The notes under the pieces are model-generated. The model did not search any database, was not told the origin of the DNA, and worked only from the letters and a program-made list of their open reading frames with translations. This document shows positions 1 to 16,107 of a stretch of 64,000 nucleotides of DNA, one piece after another. The stretch is taken from the NCBI RefSeq assembly GCF_003626635.1, contig NZ_RAZT01000020.1:62001-126000 (forward strand), written 5' to 3'. Position 1 is the stretch's first letter. Every line of letters begins with the position of its first letter. This stretch comes from Micromonospora musae. Its GTDB lineage: Bacteria > Actinomycetota > Actinomycetes > Mycobacteriales > Micromonosporaceae. The translations under genes and the position numbers were made by a program.

Positions 1-531
1 GTCCGGTTGCCCGAGCTGTCGAAGGGGACGGCCCAGAAGGTCGGCCTCGCCCAGGCCATGCTCCGCCCGCCGGGGCTGCTCGTACTCGACGAGCCCTGGG
101 AAGGGCTGGACGCGTCCTCCCGTGAGCTCGTCCCGGAGTTGATCGACGAGGTGCTCGCCGACGGGGGTTCGGTGCTGGTCAGTGACCACCGCGGGGAGAC
201 CGTCCGGCTTCCCGGTGCGCGTCGCTGGACCGTCGCGGCGGGCGAGGTGGATGAGGTGGCCCCGACCGAGGGCCAGGCGTACGCGGTGGTCGAGATCGCG
301 GTGCCCGCCGCGCAGGTGGCCGGCACCGTCACCCGGCTGCGCGCCGACGGGCACCGGGTGCTGGGCGTACACCTCGACCGGCTCGGCGCCACCGATGGGG
401 CGGGGGTTGAGACGGCGGCCGCTGAGGGCCGGCCCGGAGACGCGCCGGTGTCGGATCCCGAGCCGCCGGACGTGGCGGTGTCCGGGTCGACGACCGCGAA
501 CACGGCATCGGGCGGGCAGGTGGCCCGGTGA
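1..531 (+). CDS. ABC transporter ATP-binding protein, 3' part only
   Basis: The window opens inside this gene; 176 residues of the C-terminal half of an ABC ATPase are visible. The signature motif reads LSKGTAQKV (a variant of LSGGQ), directly followed by Walker B LLVLDEP and the switch-histidine segment SDHR, so the Walker A part lies upstream. The last 100 residues are an Ala/Pro-rich extension without a recognised motif. Its stop overlaps the start of the next gene by 4 bases (GTGA), so it is probably the ATPase of a small two-gene exporter with the membrane protein that follows. The substrate cannot be told. Confidence 0.85.
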   Translation, partial: VRLPELSKGTAQKVGLAQAMLRPPGLLVLDEPWEGLDASSRELVPELIDEVLADGGSVLVSDHRGETVRLPGARRWTVAAGEVDEVAPTEGQAYAVVEIAVPAAQVAGTVTRLRADGHRVLGVHLDRLGATDGAGVETAAAEGRPGDAPVSDPEPPDVAVSGSTTANTASGGQVAR

Positions 532-1217
532 CCGCCCTGGTCCGGCTCCGGCTGGCCGGGTTCCTGCGTACCGGCCGGGCGGTGGCGCCGCTGCTCGCCG
601 GTCTGGTGGCCCTCGGCATCCTCTACGGCGGCGGTCGGGCCCAGCCGGCGGAGGCGTACGGCGTCTCGGCGGTCGTCCTCTTCCCGGTGCTCGCCTGGCA
701 GACCAAGCTGCTGCTCGACGTGGAGCCGGACGGGCAGCGCCGCCTCGCGCAGGTGGTGGCCGGGGTGCGGCGGGAGCGGTGGGCGGGGTTGCTCGCCGCC
801 GGGCTGGCGGCGTTGGGCACGGTAGTCGTCGCGCTGGTCTTCCCCTGGCTGGTCGGCGGAGTCACCGCCGTGGTGGAGCCGGGTGGCCGGTCCGTGGCCG
901 TCGGCATCGTGCTCGGGATCTGGGCGCACCTGCTGGCCGTCCCTCCGGCGGTGCTGCTCGGTGCGCTGGCCAGCCGCGCCTGTACAGGCAGCGCCGGGTA
1001 CGGCGTCGCCGTGCTCGCGCTCGGTGGCGTCGGCGCGATCGTCCTCGGGCTGAGCGGCTCGGCGGTGCCCTGGCTGGTGCCGCCGATCATGGCCACCGCC
1101 CGGGCCACCACCGGCGCACTCACCGCACCGACCGCGGCGCTGCTCACCTGCTGGGCGGCGGCCTGGAGCGCGGTGGTGCTGGCCGGCTACCTGTGGTGGC
1201 GCCGGTCGCGGGCGTGA
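528..1217 (+). CDS. multi-pass membrane protein, probable partner of the preceding ABC ATPase
   Basis: Protein of 229 residues with about six hydrophobic segments (first near residues 18-35, then pairs around 80-110, 120-145, 155-180 and 200-220) and few charged residues between them. It starts at a GTG that overlaps the ATPase stop by 4 bases, which indicates translational coupling and a shared complex. Size and layout fit an ABC-2-like permease, but no family motif is decisive. It is the last gene before the ribosomal leader; its stop is followed by the rplJ promoter region. Confidence 0.75.
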   Translation: MTALVRLRLAGFLRTGRAVAPLLAGLVALGILYGGGRAQPAEAYGVSAVVLFPVLAWQTKLLLDVEPDGQRRLAQVVAGVRRERWAGLLAAGLAALGTVVVALVFPWLVGGVTAVVEPGGRSVAVGIVLGIWAHLLAVPPAVLLGALASRACTGSAGYGVAVLALGGVGAIVLGLSGSAVPWLVPPIMATARATTGALTAPTAALLTCWAAAWSAVVLAGYLWWRRSRA

Positions 1218-1290
1218 GGCGGGGCTGATCCCGGCGGCCGTGTCGGTGCCGGCCCACCGGGCGTGAGCTGGCACACATGCGGGAGGCGAT

Positions 1291-1320
1291 TTGCTGCTCG
1301 CGTCACGCGTCGCGTAACCT
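1291..1320 (+). promoter_or_regulatory. probable promoter of rplJ-rplL
   Basis: A -35 box TTGCTG at 1291-1296 and a -10 box TAACCT at 1315-1320 with an 18-bp spacer. It is the best sigma70-type match in the 359-base gap between the ABC permease gene and rplJ, and it would give a leader of about 250 nt. Confidence 0.5.
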
Positions 1321-1576
1321 TGCTGCGAAGTACCACCCAGAGACCGCTGGTCACCGTGCCCCGGCACGGTCGAAGGTTCCGCGACGACGGGCGACCCGCG
1401 CAGGGCGGCAAGCGAAAATCGGCAGTGCAGCACGGTCCGCCGACTGTGCCCGCCTCCGCCGGACCTCGCCCCGTGCGCCCTGCGCCGGGGCTTTTCTCGT
1501 TGTCGCGCTTCCTGAGCTGCCGTCGTGAGCATCCGTTCCCGACGGCGACCAGCCTCGAGCACGAGAGAGGAGGGAC
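1321..1576 (+). promoter_or_regulatory. L10 leader region with terminator-like hairpin
   Basis: This untranslated stretch before rplJ holds several G+C-rich stems. The clearest is GCCCCG (1468-1473) pairing with CGGGGC (1486-1491), immediately followed by TTTT (1492-1495), which looks like an attenuator. Autoregulatory L10 leaders (L10 with L12 dimers binding a kink-turn in the rplJ mRNA) are known at this place in many bacteria. I identify it by position and by this hairpin, not by a covariance search. The rplJ ribosome binding site GAGAGGAGGG lies just before the ATG at 1577. Confidence 0.6.
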
Positions 1577-2122
1577 ATGGCGGACAAGCCGATCCGGGCC
1601 GACAAGGCCACGGCCGTCGCCGAGCTGACCGAGAGCTTCCGCAACGCGGGCGCCACGGTGCTCACCGAGTACCGCGGTCTGACGGTTTCCCAGCTCACCC
1701 AGCTGCGGCGCACGCTCGGCAAGGAGACCAGCTACACGGTCGCGAAGAACACGCTGGCCAAGCGTGCCGCGACCGAGGCCGGTATCTCCGGGCTCGACGA
1801 GCTGTTCACCGGTCCTACCGCGCTGACTTTCGTTTCGGGCGACGTCGTCGAGGCGGCGAAGGGGCTTCGCGAGTTCGCGAAGGCCAACCCGAAGCTCGTC
1901 ATCAAGGGCGGTGTCTTCGAGGGCAAGGCCATTTCCGCGGCCGAGGTCACGAAGCTCGCCGACCTGGAGTCCCGCGAGGTGCTGCTGGCCAAGCTGGCCG
2001 GCGCGATGAAGGGCAACCTGAGCAAGGCCGCGGCCCTGTTCCAGGCCCCGCTGTCGAAGACCGCCCGCCTGGCGGCCGCACTGCAGGACAAGCGCGAGAA
2101 GGAGGGCGCCGAGGCGGCCTGA
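1577..2122 (+). CDS. rplJ: 50S ribosomal protein L10
   Basis: L10 forms the base of the L7/L12 stalk on the large subunit, which recruits and activates the translational GTPases. The 181-residue product has the L10 N-terminal domain (MADKPIRADK..., then VLTEYRGLTVSQL near residue 30 and YTVAKNTLAKRA near residue 54) that binds 23S rRNA. A C-terminal Ala/Lys helix binds L12 dimers. The ATG has a strong upstream GAGAGGAGGG. It is followed after 57 bases by rplL, the usual stoichiometric partner (one L10 to several L12 dimers). L10 probably controls both genes through the leader. Confidence 0.97.
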   Translation: MADKPIRADKATAVAELTESFRNAGATVLTEYRGLTVSQLTQLRRTLGKETSYTVAKNTLAKRAATEAGISGLDELFTGPTALTFVSGDVVEAAKGLREFAKANPKLVIKGGVFEGKAISAAEVTKLADLESREVLLAKLAGAMKGNLSKAAALFQAPLSKTARLAAALQDKREKEGAEAA

Positions 2123-2179
2123 GGCCCCCCGGCGCACCTGGTTCAGTCTTAGACACACCAAATGGAAAGGACGCCAGAC

Positions 2180-2569
2180 ATGGCGAAGCTCAGCACCGAC
2201 GAGCTGCTCGACGCGTTCAAGGAGATGACGCTGATCGAGCTCTCCGAGTTCGTGAAGCAGTTCGAGGAGACCTTCGAGGTCACCGCCGCCGCTCCGGTCG
2301 CGATCGCCCAGGGTGGCGGTGGCGGCGGTGCCGCTGCTGCCCCGGTCGAGGAGGAGAAGGACGAGTTCGACGTCATCCTCGACGCCGACGGTGGCAAGAA
2401 GATCCAGGTCATCAAGGTCGTGCGTGAGCTGACCGGCCTGGGCCTCAAGGAGGCCAAGGACCTGGTCGAGGCCGCGCCGAAGCCGGTCCTGGAGAAGGTC
2501 AACAAGGAGACCGCCGACAAGGCCAAGGCCAAGCTCGAGGGCGAGGGCGCCAAGGTCACCCTCAAGTGA
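2180..2569 (+). CDS. rplL: 50S ribosomal protein L7/L12
   Basis: Stalk protein of 129 residues that contacts EF-Tu, EF-G and IF2. The N-terminal dimerisation domain (AKLSTDELLDAFKEMTL) is followed by a flexible Ala/Gly hinge at about residues 38-52 and the C-terminal domain with the conserved segments KIQVIKVVRELTGLGLKEAK and VEAAPKPV. The start at 2180 (MAKLST) is preferred over an in-frame ATG six codons upstream because GGAAAGG at 2164-2170 is well placed for it and family members begin MAKLS. A terminator-like hairpin follows. Confidence 0.97.
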   Translation: MAKLSTDELLDAFKEMTLIELSEFVKQFEETFEVTAAAPVAIAQGGGGGGAAAAPVEEEKDEFDVILDADGGKKIQVIKVVRELTGLGLKEAKDLVEAAPKPVLEKVNKETADKAKAKLEGEGAKVTLK

Positions 2570-2627
2570 CCTGAGCACCACCTTGCGCGTCCGGTTCACG
2601 TGAGCCGGGGCACATCTCGCGCTACGA

Positions 2628-2659
2628 CGGGCGGCGATCCGGCATCGGGTCGCCGCCCG
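2628..2659 (+). terminator. hairpin downstream of rplL
   Basis: CGGGCGGCGA at 2628-2637 pairs perfectly with TCGCCGCCCG at 2650-2659 around a 12-nt loop. There is no T-run, as is common in high-G+C actinobacteria. It probably terminates or attenuates rplJL transcription before rpoB. Confidence 0.55.
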
Positions 2660-2984
2660 CGGTGTTGGACCAGTGTCGGCAACGGGCGTGAGCAGGGCGT
2701 CCGTTCGTACGACGTGGCGCGGTGGTGGCGGACGGCGTGGCCGGGCCGGTGGGAAAGACGCGGCGAGCCGGAGACCGGGCCTTGACGCGGCCCCGGGCTG
2801 ACAGGCACGCTGACACCAGCAAGACCTTCCGCGCTTGCGACGGCCACCAGGCGGGTATTGGAGCGGCGGCACCATCGGCCGCGACACCCGAGCGGCCCGA
2901 CAGGAACATTGCGTTCCGAGCGGCCCGGTTGTCCCGGTTTCCGGGGCCCCGGAGCACGTTCCGCAATCTCCTGGCGGGGTGGGC

Positions 2985-3013
2985 TGGACAGCGGTTAGCC
3001 TCTCGGCTACACT
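2985..3013 (+). promoter_or_regulatory. rpoB promoter
   Basis: TGGACA at 2985-2990 and TACACT at 3008-3013, separated by exactly 17 bases, are a near-ideal housekeeping sigma promoter. It is followed by CTAGTTTGCGCTGCC, wording also found ahead of rpoB in other actinobacteria as far as I recall. It gives rpoBC transcription independent of rplJL. Confidence 0.75.
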
Positions 3014-3140
3014 GCTAGTTTGCGCTGCCTTCCGACTAGACCCCTGCTCGGAAATGTCCGTTTGCGGATATTTCTGGCGGGGTCATTGGAGTGCACGCGT
3101 ACCAGCCGTTCTGCAGCACAGGTCCTCGGAAGGACGCATC

Positions 3141-6572
<3,432 letters not shown>

Positions 6573-6579
6573 CGTCGAG

Positions 6580-6609
6580 CCTCCGGGGGCGGGCGACCGC
6601 CCCCGGAGG
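6580..6609 (+). other. intercistronic hairpin rpoB-rpoC
   Basis: CCTCCGGGGGC (6580-6590) pairs perfectly with GCCCCCGGAGG (6599-6609) over an 8-nt loop, with no T-run. It lies in the 90-base gap between rpoB and rpoC and may be an RNA processing or partial attenuation site. Confidence 0.6.
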
Positions 6610-6662
6610 CCCGGCCCCGATGAGCTGCTGGCGCAACAAGCGACGTGTGAGGGATATATAAC

Positions 6663-10550
<3,888 letters not shown>

Positions 10551-10560
10551 CAGCACGTAG

Positions 10561-10594
10561 GACGAGGCCCCCGGCAGTTGCCGGGGGCCTCGTC
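10561..10594 (+). terminator. rpoBC terminator
   Basis: GACGAGGCCCCCGGCA at 10561-10576 and its exact reverse complement at 10579-10594 form a 16-bp perfect stem with a two-base gap, starting 10 bases after the rpoC stop. Confidence 0.85.
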
Positions 10595-10641
10595 GTGTCC
10601 GGACCGGTACGTGCGCCACGCCGGTTCGGCATGATGGGGGG

Positions 10642-11010
10642 ATGACGACCGCACCCGGGCAGCTGCCCGTCGCGGAGCAAGCCCCGCGCCATCCGTCGGA
10701 CCCCGATCCGGCCCGTGCCACGAAGACCCGGGCGGTGTTCGCGCTCGGTCTGATCGCCGCGTTGACCGGCCTCTTCATCGGGGGGATCGTGCCGGCCACG
10801 GTGGCGCTGCAACTCTCCCGGCAGGCACGCCGGGAGGCGTACGCCTCGGGTGGTTTCCTCACCGGCGCCAGGTGGCTGCGGCGGGGGGAGCAGTTGGCCT
10901 GGACCGGGCTGCTGCTCGCGGCGTTCGCTCTGGTGGCGCTGGCGGTGATCGCGGTGGTCCGGCTGGCCCAGGCGCCGTTCGGGTACGACTATCCGGCCAA
11001 CGTCGACTGA
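10642..11010 (+). CDS. small two-helix membrane protein, function unknown
   Basis: A 122-residue protein with a hydrophilic Pro-rich head (about 28 residues), a hydrophobic helix around residues 32-56, a basic cytoplasmic-looking loop (SRQARREAYASGGFLTGARWLRR, described by its charge: several Arg) and a second helix around 82-108. The ATG at 10642 follows a run of G that serves as ribosome binding site. I do not recognise a family. It lies between the rpoC terminator and another small membrane protein gene on the same strand, with about 100 bases between them. Confidence 0.65.
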   Translation: MTTAPGQLPVAEQAPRHPSDPDPARATKTRAVFALGLIAALTGLFIGGIVPATVALQLSRQARREAYASGGFLTGARWLRRGEQLAWTGLLLAAFALVALAVIAVVRLAQAPFGYDYPANVD

Positions 11011-11111
11011 TCCGGGGGAGCGGCACCCGCTCGGGCGCGGTGGGCCCTGCCCCCGGCGGTAGCCTGGCTCCTGTCGGTCGCGTGAGCGACGGCGAAGTCG
11101 AGGAGGAGCAC

Positions 11112-12191
11112 GTGACGGAACCGGCGCGCCCCCCGTCGGACGACGACGTGCGGCCGTCCGACCCACCGGACGGCCCCGACGCCTCCGGCCAGCCCTCCGC
11201 CGCGGCCGGCCCGTCGACCGGTGAGGGCCCCGGCTCGGCGGCGCCGCACACGGGTCCGCCACCGGAGACGCCGTCCGGGTTCACGGCTGCGCCGGAGGCC
11301 GGTCAGGACGCGCCGGCCGGACCCGGGGTCTCCGCCGCGGGCGCGCCGGATCCGGCTTCGGGGCGGCCGAGCCACGCCGGCTGGGGCGCGCCGTCCGGGG
11401 CGGGACACGGGGTTCGACCGGCGGCACCGGGCTGGGCCACGCCCGCCGGGCCGCCCGCCTGGGGTACTTCCGCGCCGCCGAGTCATGGGGTGCCGTCCGC
11501 GCCGCCCGGATATGGGGTGCCGTCCGCGCCGCCCGGATATGGGGTGCCGTCCGCGCCGCCCGGATATGGGGTGCCGTCCGCGCCGCCCGGCTGGGCTACG
11601 GGTGCGCCCGGCTGGGGCGCGCCCGTGTCGCCGGGCCCGGGATTCCCGCCCGGTCCGGGCGGGTGGGGCGCGCCGGCGTCGGCCGGGCCGGGACCGTGGG
11701 GTGGGTCGGGCGGGCCGAGCGGGGCTGCGCCGGGCGCGCCGAGCTGGGGTGCGCCGCCGGTTCCGCGGGTGCCACCGCCGACCGACGCCCGGCCCCTGGC
11801 TCCGACGAGGGTGGAGCCCGTGGCCGGCACGCCGTTCGGCGTCGTGCACCTGGAGGTACCGCCGGTCACCTCCGGTCTGGCGGTCGGCGCGCTGGTCGCC
11901 GGCGTCGTCTCGATCCTCGTGTCGATCCTGGTCATCTGCTTCGGCGTGACCGGAGGCAGCTGGACGGGGGTCTGGGCGGCCGGCGCCTTCACCGTCCTCG
12001 GCGTCCTCACCGGCGCGGGTGCGGCAGCCGCCGGGCTGCTCGCACTGCGGCAGATCCGCCGGCCGCTACCGCCACCCGCGGTCCGGTTCACCGGCCACGG
12101 GCTGGCCGTGGCCGGGATCAGCTGCGGCGGGGCCGGACTGGTGCTGAGCCTGATCGGCCTGGGGCTCGCTCTGCTGCTCTCGCTGGGCTGA
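11112..12191 (+). CDS. Pro/Gly-rich membrane protein with DUF4190-like C-terminus
   Basis: A 359-residue protein. Residues 1-240 are a low-complexity Pro/Gly/Ala/Ser/Trp head, including four tandem copies of a nine-residue unit GVPSAPPGY. The last 110 residues contain three hydrophobic helices (around 255-285, 290-318 and 335-358) separated by a short basic loop (RQIRRP), resembling DUF4190-type actinobacterial proteins. The GTG start at 11112 is chosen because AGGAGG at 11101-11106 lies directly upstream. The head would be cytoplasmic or surface-exposed depending on topology. No function is assigned. Confidence 0.7.
   Translation: MTEPARPPSDDDVRPSDPPDGPDASGQPSAAAGPSTGEGPGSAAPHTGPPPETPSGFTAAPEAGQDAPAGPGVSAAGAPDPASGRPSHAGWGAPSGAGHGVRPAAPGWATPAGPPAWGTSAPPSHGVPSAPPGYGVPSAPPGYGVPSAPPGYGVPSAPPGWATGAPGWGAPVSPGPGFPPGPGGWGAPASAGPGPWGGSGGPSGAAPGAPSWGAPPVPRVPPPTDARPLAPTRVEPVAGTPFGVVHLEVPPVTSGLAVGALVAGVVSILVSILVICFGVTGGSWTGVWAAGAFTVLGVLTGAGAAAAGLLALRQIRRPLPPPAVRFTGHGLAVAGISCGGAGLVLSLIGLGLALLLSLG
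11484..11591 (+). repeat. four tandem 27-bp repeats inside a coding region
   Basis: Four head-to-tail 27-bp units (starting 11484, 11511, 11538, 11565) are almost identical at the DNA level; only the first and last differ at the edges. They encode GVPSAPPGY-type units. Near-identity implies recent slippage or duplication, so copy number probably differs between strains. Confidence 0.9.
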
Positions 12192-12871
12192 CCGTCGCCC
12201 GTCCCGCCGAGGCCGGCGGCAGTCGCGGCACCGGGTTGTCCGGTGACGCCGGCCCGCCCAGGGACGAACATCACCCGCACCGCCGGGTGACTCGCGTCAC
12301 CGTCGGTGGTGTTCCCGGGGAGGGGAGAACGACCGGGCCGTGCTGGCCGCGCCACGCCCGGCGCCGGTGTCCGGATCGGGATGCCCGGTGACGGTGGGGC
12401 GGTGGCGGGCTCCCGGGGCTGGCGGGCCGTACGCCCGGGGGAGCGGTACACTTGACCCGTAGGTGCCCATCAGGGGTGCGCAGGCGGGACAGACCCCGAC
12501 GGCCGCGGTGGCGTGGTTCGACGGACCACTCCGTTTTGACCTGGGCGGCTGTGGTAGGTACCCTTTCCCCTTGTGCCCGGGCCAGCCCGGGCAACTCGTG
12601 CGTGCGCTGGAGCCGGTTCTCCGGAGATCGAGCGACAGCACGACACAAGCCCAAGACCCGGCCTCGGGGCGACCCGCGTGCCGGTGACAGACCCCCGGTC
12701 GCGCGCGAGAGCTCGCGCCGGGACCGCGAACCGGGCGACACGCCCGACCGCGGGTGCTGGGGCCGCCTCAGGGTGGCCCTGGTTGGAAGGTAGGAGAGCC
12801 GTCCATCCGGCCGGCTAGACGAGCAGACGGCGCGGTCGCCTCGCAGCGGCCGAAGGGAGCGGAGAAACCCG
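12192..12871 (+). other. 680-base gap ahead of the str operon
   Basis: No gene is supported. A weak inverted repeat TCACCCG/CGGGTGA (12271-12290) may end the preceding gene. A lone -10-like TACACT lies at 12447-12452 without a good -35. The main rpsL promoter is at 12536-12564, followed by a leader of about 300 nt with a perfect 8-bp hairpin TGCCCGGG/CCCGGGCA at 12574-12593 and a 20-nt sequence at 12735-12754 that recurs in the rpsJ leader. Confidence 0.65.
12536..12564 (+). promoter_or_regulatory. str operon (rpsL) promoter
   Basis: TTGACC at 12536-12541 and TACCCT at 12559-12564 with a 17-bp spacer. The predicted transcript start near 12571 puts a perfect 8-bp hairpin at the very 5' end of the mRNA. 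Confidence 0.7.
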
Positions 12872-13246
12872 GTGCCCACCATTCAGCAGCTGGTCCGAAA
12901 GGGCCGCCAGGCCAAGACGACCAAGACCAAGACCCCAGCGCTCAAGGGGTCTCCCCAGCGGCGCGGCGTGTGCACCCGCGTGTACACCACCACCCCCAAG
13001 AAGCCGAACTCGGCGCTGCGCAAGGTCGCTCGTGTCAAGCTCAGCAGCCAGATCGAGGTGACCGCCTACATCCCGGGCGTCGGTCACAACCTGCAGGAGC
13101 ACTCGATCGTGCTCGTTCGCGGCGGTCGTGTGAAGGACCTCCCCGGCGTGCGTTACAAGATCGTTCGCGGCTCGCTGGACACCCAGGGCGTCCGCAACCG
13201 TAAGCAGGCGCGTAGCCGCTACGGCGCGAAGAAGGAGAAGAGCTGA
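12872..13246 (+). CDS. rpsL: 30S ribosomal protein S12
   Basis: S12 (124 residues) sits at the decoding centre and controls tRNA selection accuracy. The conserved loop TTTPKKPNSALRK places K43, and RGGRVKDLPGVRYK places K88, the two classic streptomycin-resistance positions; both are wild-type lysine. Start is GTG 12872 (MPTIQQLVRKGR). It is the first gene of the str operon and is separated from rpsG by a single base, so the two are presumably coupled. Confidence 0.98.
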   Translation: MPTIQQLVRKGRQAKTTKTKTPALKGSPQRRGVCTRVYTTTPKKPNSALRKVARVKLSSQIEVTAYIPGVGHNLQEHSIVLVRGGRVKDLPGVRYKIVRGSLDTQGVRNRKQARSRYGAKKEKS

Positions 13247-13247
13247 C

Positions 13248-13718
13248 ATGCCGCGTAAGGGACCCGCTCCGCGGCGGCCGCTGGTCGCTGACCCGGTGTA
13301 CAACTCGCCGCTGGTCACCCAGCTGGTGAACAAGATCCTGCTGCGCGGCAAGCGCCAGCTCGCCGAGCACATCGTGTACGCGGCCCTGGAGGGCTGCCGC
13401 GAGAAGTCCGGCACCGACCCCGTCGTGACGCTCAAGCGGGCGATGGACAACGTCAAGCCGACCCTCGAGGTCCGCAGCCGCCGTGTCGGTGGCGCGACCT
13501 ACCAGGTTCCGGTCGAGGTGCGGCCGGCCCGCGCGACCACCCTCGGTCTGCGCTGGCTGGTCACCTACTCTCGCGCCCGCCGCGAGAAGACCATGATCGA
13601 GCGGCTGATGAACGAGCTGCTGGACGCGAGCAACGGCCTCGGTGCCGCCGTCAAGCGGCGCGAGGACACCCACAAGATGGCCGAGTCCAACAAGGCCTTC
13701 GCGCACTACCGCTGGTAA
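13248..13718 (+). CDS. rpsG: 30S ribosomal protein S7
   Basis: S7 (156 residues, the family length) nucleates assembly of the 30S head and contacts the E-site tRNA. It begins MPRKGPAPRR and contains the conserved helices around LVNKILLRGKRQLAEHIVY, YQVPVEVRPARATTLGLRW and the C-terminal NKAFAHYRW. It starts one base after the rpsL stop region and is followed after 75 bases by fusA. S7 is the autogenous repressor of the str operon in E. coli; whether that applies here cannot be seen. Confidence 0.98.
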   Translation: MPRKGPAPRRPLVADPVYNSPLVTQLVNKILLRGKRQLAEHIVYAALEGCREKSGTDPVVTLKRAMDNVKPTLEVRSRRVGGATYQVPVEVRPARATTLGLRWLVTYSRARREKTMIERLMNELLDASNGLGAAVKRREDTHKMAESNKAFAHYRW

Positions 13719-13793
13719 CACCCGGGTTCCGGCGCCCACAAGGCGCCGGAACCACCGCCAGTTGTGTCGAGACGACGATAAGTAGGGATTGAA

Positions 13794-15890
<2,097 letters not shown>

Positions 15891-15915
15891 CGCTCACCTG
15901 AGCTGATGAACCGTC

Positions 15916-15951
15916 GGTGGTCGCGGGAGGATCCTTCCGCCCGCGACCACC
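15916..15951 (+). other. hairpin between fusA and tuf
   Basis: GGTGGTCGCGGG (15916-15927) pairs perfectly with CCCGCGACCACC (15940-15951). The 12-nt loop is itself partly self-complementary around GGATCC. No T-run follows. It may partly terminate fusA transcription or stabilise a processed end, allowing tuf to be expressed at a higher level. Confidence 0.6.
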
Positions 15952-16107
15952 ACGGATGAGCTGCATGAAGACCGGGCCTGTAGGCTTCACCGCCGCAGAA
16001 CCCACTAAAAGCTCTCCGGCCGCAAGGTCGGAAAGGCTGTCGACAGAGTCCTAAGCGCCGAACGGCGCGCCGGGCGTACGAACCAAACAGTCCACAGGAG
16101 GACACCA

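Larger units (their letters stand above)
2570..3140 (+). other. 571-base gap between rplL and rpoB
   Basis: No convincing gene is seen. The gap holds the hairpin after rplL (2628-2659), the rpoB promoter (2985-3013) and a leader of about 120 nt. A reading frame is open upstream of rpoB on the plus strand, but it lacks family similarity and runs through the promoter. Confidence 0.7.

Noticed and set aside
11484..11591. Short tandem repeats as a possible CRISPR array
   Set aside because: Repeats are head to tail without spacers, keep reading frame and encode GVPSAPPGY units; no cas gene is nearby.
12430..12470. A second promoter at TACACT (12447-12452) for the str operon
   Set aside because: No acceptable -35 lies 16-18 bases upstream; kept only as a remark.
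12872..13246. Streptomycin-resistance changes in S12
   Set aside because: K43 and K88 are both wild-type lysine.
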